This document shows, one piece after another, positions 6,260 to 9,482 of a DNA stretch of 9,482 nucleotides; positions within the stretch are counted from its first letter, which is position 1; each line of letters opens with the position of its first letter. A program made the position numbers and the translations under genes. Origin of the DNA: Deltaproteobacteria bacterium (GTDB lineage: Bacteria > Desulfobacterota > Desulfarculia > Adiutricales > Adiutricaceae); the NCBI GenBank assembly GCA_031277995.1, contig JAITLH010000117.1, positions 1-9,482 on the forward strand. Direction: 5' to 3'. The notes under the pieces were generated by a model. It worked only from the letters and a program-made list of their open reading frames with translations. It did not search any database and was not told the DNA's origin.

Positions 6260-9121
6260 CTAAAAAAGGCGGCCAATCTTGGAATCCGGGGCTTTTTTTC
6301 GGGGGGCGCGGTCGGAAATCGTTGGTTTCACGATGTCATGGCAAAGGTAACCGGGTAACATCGACCAAAAGGGCGAGGGTTTTCCTGAGAGCTTTTGGCC
6401 AAACAGGTGTCTTGAGTTGGTCCTGGTGACGTAGAGAAGATCTTTGGCCCTGGTCATGGCCACGTAAAAAAGGCGCCTTTCCTCGTGGGGATCGGACTCC
6501 CGGCCCTCAAGCTCGTAGGGACAAAGGCCTTCCTCGAGGCCGATGACAAAAACCAACCTAAATTCCAGGCCCTTGGCGCCGTGCATGGTAAGGAGGCTGA
6601 TTTTGTCGGCTTTAAAGTCCAAAGCGTCGGTGGCCGTCTCTTCCTCTTCGCCGGCCATTTGGTAAGGCAGGCCCTCTTGCTCCAAGGCCTTGGCCACTTC
6701 CAGGCCAACCTTTTTGAGGCGAAAAATCACGGCGATATCGGCCAGGGTCAGATCGGCCAGGACGTCTTTTTCGGCCAGATGGGAGCCGGTGGGGCCAAGG
6801 TCGGTCGCGCCCAGGTGGGCCCTGACGCGTTTGGCCACGTAGGTGGCCTCGGCCGCGGGGGCCTCCAAAACGGCCCGGGACAGTTTCCAATGATCGTTTT
6901 GCCTAACCGGCGATCTTTTGGCGCCCCCCTGGGGCCGGATGGCTTCGCTGGCCAGGCAGATATTGGGGTTGGATCGGTAGTTTAAGCTTAGGTCCATCTT
7001 GACCAGATCGACGCGGTCGGAGGCCAAGCGTTCAAAGATCGAAGCGTGGGCGCCCCTAAAACCGTAAACGCTTTGGTCGGGATCGCCTATGACGGTAAAG
7101 GTCGAGTCATGGGCCAATTTCATGAAAAAGGCGTACTGGGCCAGGGAAAAATCCTGAAACTCATCGGCCAAAACCACGGAAAAAGGCTCAAAATCGCCCA
7201 AACCCGGGGCCTTGGTCGCTTCCAAGATCAAGTCGTCGTAATCCCAAAGGCGGTTTTCTTCCAGGCTCCTTTGGTAAAAGGCCAAGGCCGCGCGCGTTTT
7301 TTCGTCCAGGGGCGTCTCCAAGACCTGGCCCGAATCGGGATCGGGGTTTAAGGCCTTTTCCCAGTCCAGTTTGTTTTTTAGCCTGGTCACTAGGTTTTGG
7401 AAGCGCCTGGGCGCGAGATCGCCTTTTTTACCGGCCTCGGCGCAAACCTTGGCCAAGGTCTCGTCATCGGCCAAACTAAAATCCGACCTACGCTCGCTGG
7501 CAATCGAGAGGGCCAGGGCGTGGAGGGTTCTAACCACGGCCTTTTGGGCTTCCTCGCCCAGGCGATCGTTTAGGCGATCGGCCAGGGTCTCGGCGGCCTT
7601 CCGGGTGTAGGTGGTTAAAAGCAAGTTTTCCGGCTTGGCCGCCCCGTTTTTTACCAAAAACACCGCCCTTCTGATTAAGACCATGGTCTTCCCGGCCCCG
7701 GGCCCGGCCGTTAAGGCCAAGGCCGCCCCGCTGTAGGTCACGGCCCGCTGCTGTTCGGAACTAAGATCGCTTAGAAGACCTACCGAGGGGGCCCTTCTTT
7801 TGACGACGGCCTGGGTTTTGGGATCTTTGGGCTCATCCCTTAAGGCGAGCTTGCGGCGGCCCCTTCTAGGCGTGTCCGGGGAGCCAAACAAAACGCCTTG
7901 CCCGCTTAATTCGAGCCTTTCCCTTTGGCCGATGACCGATATCTGGCCAAACTTCCCATCATAGCCGCCCGTGGCTTCCACCTCCCCCAGTCTCATCCTC
8001 TCGATGGCCCTGGCCAAAACCGGGCCGGCCGAGTCTTTGATGTCGGCTATTGTGGTATCCATGAGAAAGGCATATTCGCTGCCAAACTCGCCAACCAACT
8101 TATGGTAAGCCCTGGATACTTCCTTGCTGTTCGCGCCCACGTTAAGGGTTTGGCTTAATACTTCCACCAAAGGCAATAGGTGCCAATCGGGCAGGCGTTT
8201 TTCCGGGGCCTTTTCCCGATCGGCCAGTTCCATCACGCGGCTTAGAACCCCCACGGTCAAGGCTTTGCCGCAAACGGGACATATGCCCCGTAAGGCCTTG
8301 GTCTCGGACGGGGTCAGGGGCGGGCCGCAATCGGCGTGGCCGTCTAGGTGGTATTTGCCTTCCTCGGGAAAAAATTCCACCGTCCCAACCAAATTCTCAG
8401 CGCCCCTAAAGGCCTTTTTAAGACTCCCAAAATCCAAATCCCCGTCTATTACGGTGGCTTCCCGACCCAGTTTTTCCGGGCTGTGGGCGTCCGATGACGA
8501 GACCAAAGCGAACCTATCCAAGCTAGAAATAAGCCGGTTCATTTCCGGGTCACTCGATAAACCCGTCTCCAAAGCGTGGATATGTTCGGTCAAGTCGCCA
8601 AAGCACTCCTCGATGGCGTCAAACCCGCTTTTGGAGCCAAAAAGCGAAAACCACGGGGTCCAGATATGGGCGGGAATGACCTCCATCAAGGGATCGGCCG
8701 CCAAGGCGATCTCCAAGATATTTCTGGCCGATAGCCCCAAAATGGGCCGCCCGTCCGAGGTGACGTTACCCACCTTCCCCAAACTCAAACTAAACCGCTC
8801 GGCCGCCTCAAGGTCCGGGGCCACCACCACCAAGTGGATTTTCCTGGTCCGCCCGTCTTGCTTATAGATGGCGCTAACTTCCCCGGTGGGCACGAACATG
8901 GTCCCGCCGGGCTTACCCTTCAAATGGTAAAACCCCTCTGGCCCCCTGTCCAAGGTCTCCCGTAACCTACTTAGCCAAGCCGGATGGGTCATGTCCCCGG
9001 TCCCCACCAGCCGCAGCCCCTTAATCTCCGCCCACCGCCCAATCGATTCGGGATCCAAACTTTTTGAAGTGGCCCTGGAATAGCGAGAATGGATATGGAG
9101 ATCGACAAAGGAACGGTTCAT
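6260..9121 (-). CDS. Endonuclease Q-type PHP nuclease fused to a UvrD/Rep-family SF1A helicase
   Basis: This is a 953-residue fusion, predicted cytoplasmic, for DNA repair. Residues 1-400 match endonuclease Q, which nicks 5' of deaminated or abasic sites. PHP metal ligands are visible: DLHIHS (H9, H11), GTGD (D43), TGE (E81), PAHIWTPWFSLFGSKSGFD (H152) and SSSDAHSP (D211, H213), plus the zinc cysteines C265, C281 and C284 (DCG...CPVC). A basic linker (about 400-450) contains QGVLF (408-412), a possible sliding-clamp motif. The helicase half (about 450-953) has intact motifs: AGPGAGKT (472-479), DEFQD (653-657), GDPDQSVYGFRGA (679-691), NYRSN (714-718), TMHGAKGLEF (845-854) and EERRLFYVAMTRAK (880-893). 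Only about 16 residues join YQMAGEE to KISLLTMHGAKG, so the 2B subdomain seems absent. ATG 9121 gives the family-like MNRSFVDLHIHS; a TTG at 9142 is an alternative. Family identity is very sure; the fused activity is inferred. Confidence 0.95.
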   Translation of the reverse strand: MNRSFVDLHIHSRYSRATSKSLDPESIGRWAEIKGLRLVGTGDMTHPAWLSRLRETLDRGPEGFYHLKGKPGGTMFVPTGEVSAIYKQDGRTRKIHLVVVAPDLEAAERFSLSLGKVGNVTSDGRPILGLSARNILEIALAADPLMEVIPAHIWTPWFSLFGSKSGFDAIEECFGDLTEHIHALETGLSSDPEMNRLISSLDRFALVSSSDAHSPEKLGREATVIDGDLDFGSLKKAFRGAENLVGTVEFFPEEGKYHLDGHADCGPPLTPSETKALRGICPVCGKALTVGVLSRVMELADREKAPEKRLPDWHLLPLVEVLSQTLNVGANSKEVSRAYHKLVGEFGSEYAFLMDTTIADIKDSAGPVLARAIERMRLGEVEATGGYDGKFGQISVIGQRERLELSGQGVLFGSPDTPRRGRRKLALRDEPKDPKTQAVVKRRAPSVGLLSDLSSEQQRAVTYSGAALALTAGPGAGKTMVLIRRAVFLVKNGAAKPENLLLTTYTRKAAETLADRLNDRLGEEAQKAVVRTLHALALSIASERRSDFSLADDETLAKVCAEAGKKGDLAPRRFQNLVTRLKNKLDWEKALNPDPDSGQVLETPLDEKTRAALAFYQRSLEENRLWDYDDLILEATKAPGLGDFEPFSVVLADEFQDFSLAQYAFFMKLAHDSTFTVIGDPDQSVYGFRGAHASIFERLASDRVDLVKMDLSLNYRSNPNICLASEAIRPQGGAKRSPVRQNDHWKLSRAVLEAPAAEATYVAKRVRAHLGATDLGPTGSHLAEKDVLADLTLADIAVIFRLKKVGLEVAKALEQEGLPYQMAGEEEETATDALDFKADKISLLTMHGAKGLEFRLVFVIGLEEGLCPYELEGRESDPHEERRLFYVAMTRAKDLLYVTRTNSRHLFGQKLSGKPSPFWSMLPGYLCHDIVKPTISDRAPRKKAPDSKIGRLF

Positions 9122-9177
9122 GGAGGTATCCCGACAAAACAAGGGCGCCTTCGCCCCAAACGTTAAAGTATCGCCAA

Positions 9178-9482
9178 ACGACTTTGGTTAAAAAAATAAC
9201 TTCGGCCAACTAGCCGCGAACGTAAAGGTATTTAAAAACGCCCATGGGTTTTGAACATGCCATTTCGGCTAACGCGACCAGAAGTTAAAGTAATTAAGAA
9301 CGGCCATGGGTTTTGAACATGGGCTATCGGCCAAATCGCCAGCAAACGTCCAGGCATTTAAGGACGGCCATGGGTTTTGAACATGGGCTATCGGCCAATT
9401 CGCCAGCAAACGACCAGTCATTTAAGGACGGCCATGGGTTTTGAACATGGGCTATCGGCCAAAGCGACTAGAAGTTAAGGTA
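9178..9482. repeat. Direct tandem array of ~62-64 bp units upstream of the EndoQ-helicase gene
   Basis: Units begin at 9178 (degenerate, 60 bp), 9238 (62 bp), 9300 (64 bp), 9364 (64 bp) and 9428 (cut by the window end). The core ATGGGTTTTGAACATGGG followed by CTATCGGCCAA is identical in the last three units; the first two are progressively eroded toward the gene. Within the core, CCATG and CATGG can pair across 9 bases. The second half of the unit is of two kinds: CGCCAGCAAACG...CATTTAAGG (units at 9300 and 9364) or GCGACYAGAAGTTAARGTA (units at 9238 and 9428). The array begins about 57 bp before the helicase start, so it may hold that gene's promoter or binding sites. No clear -35/-10 pair or long reading frame was found; the 64 bp period breaks any frame. 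The full extent is unknown. Confidence 0.88.

Noticed and set aside
8124..8867. 247-codon plus-strand open frame
   Set aside because: It lies wholly inside the EndoQ-helicase gene on the other strand; its translation is rich in Ser/Lys/Pro and resembles no family. It is a shadow frame.
9300..9390. Small plus-strand peptide frames starting at ATGGGTTTTGAA in each repeat unit
   Set aside because: The frames shift with each 64 bp unit and end within about 25 codons, with no ribosome site. They are a by-product of the repeat.
9238..9482. CRISPR array (regularly spaced 30-35 bp conserved blocks)
   Set aside because: The intervening parts are not unique: those at 9335-9363 and 9399-9427 are nearly identical, and the other two resemble each other. 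It is an ordinary tandem repeat, and no cas gene is present.

Overview
The window is a bacterial chromosomal segment, GC-rich by eye, with every recognisable gene on the minus strand. Two genes encode probable exported lipoproteins, and the GatCAB amidotransferase is present. The gene content (a split C39/TPR lipoprotein pair and an endonuclease Q-UvrD fusion) suggests a Gram-negative bacterium, most plausibly a deltaproteobacterium (Desulfobacterota). The lineage is inferred from gene families only and is not proven by the sequence.

Reading along the minus strand from high to low coordinates: (1) 9482-9122 holds no convincing gene, but a direct tandem array of about 62-64 bp units (9178-9482) runs off the window edge. 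(2) 9121-6260 encodes a 953-residue protein with an endonuclease Q-type PHP nuclease half fused to a UvrD/Rep-type SF1A helicase half; the helicase seems to lack the 2B subdomain. (3) A 72 bp gap carries a long perfect-arm hairpin. (4) 6187-4655 encodes a lipoprotein-like C39 (papain-fold) peptidase homologue with a long disordered tail. It overlaps by ATGA with (5) a TPR lipoprotein (4658-4050), and 4 bases later comes (6) a five-helix membrane protein resembling the EcfT/CbiQ subunit of ECF transporters (4045-3401). A very strong terminator-like hairpin sits inside the beginning of that last reading frame.

(7) A 480 bp spacer (2922-3400) contains a seven-unit 13 bp tandem repeat, a GC-rich terminator-like structure, a good candidate promoter and a 14 bp perfect palindrome. 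(8) gatB, gatC and gatA follow (2921 to beyond position 1) in the unusual order B-C-A. gatA is cut by the window edge after about 310 residues.

Functionally there are two transcription blocks. The gat block makes the amidotransferase that converts misacylated Glu-tRNA(Gln) and/or Asp-tRNA(Asn). The upstream block places a DNA-repair nuclease-helicase ahead of a translationally coupled envelope set (peptidase-like lipoprotein, TPR lipoprotein, membrane protein). The most interesting points are the EndoQ-helicase fusion with its missing 2B region and possible clamp-binding motif, the tandem array upstream of it, and the terminator-like hairpin inside the EcfT-like gene.
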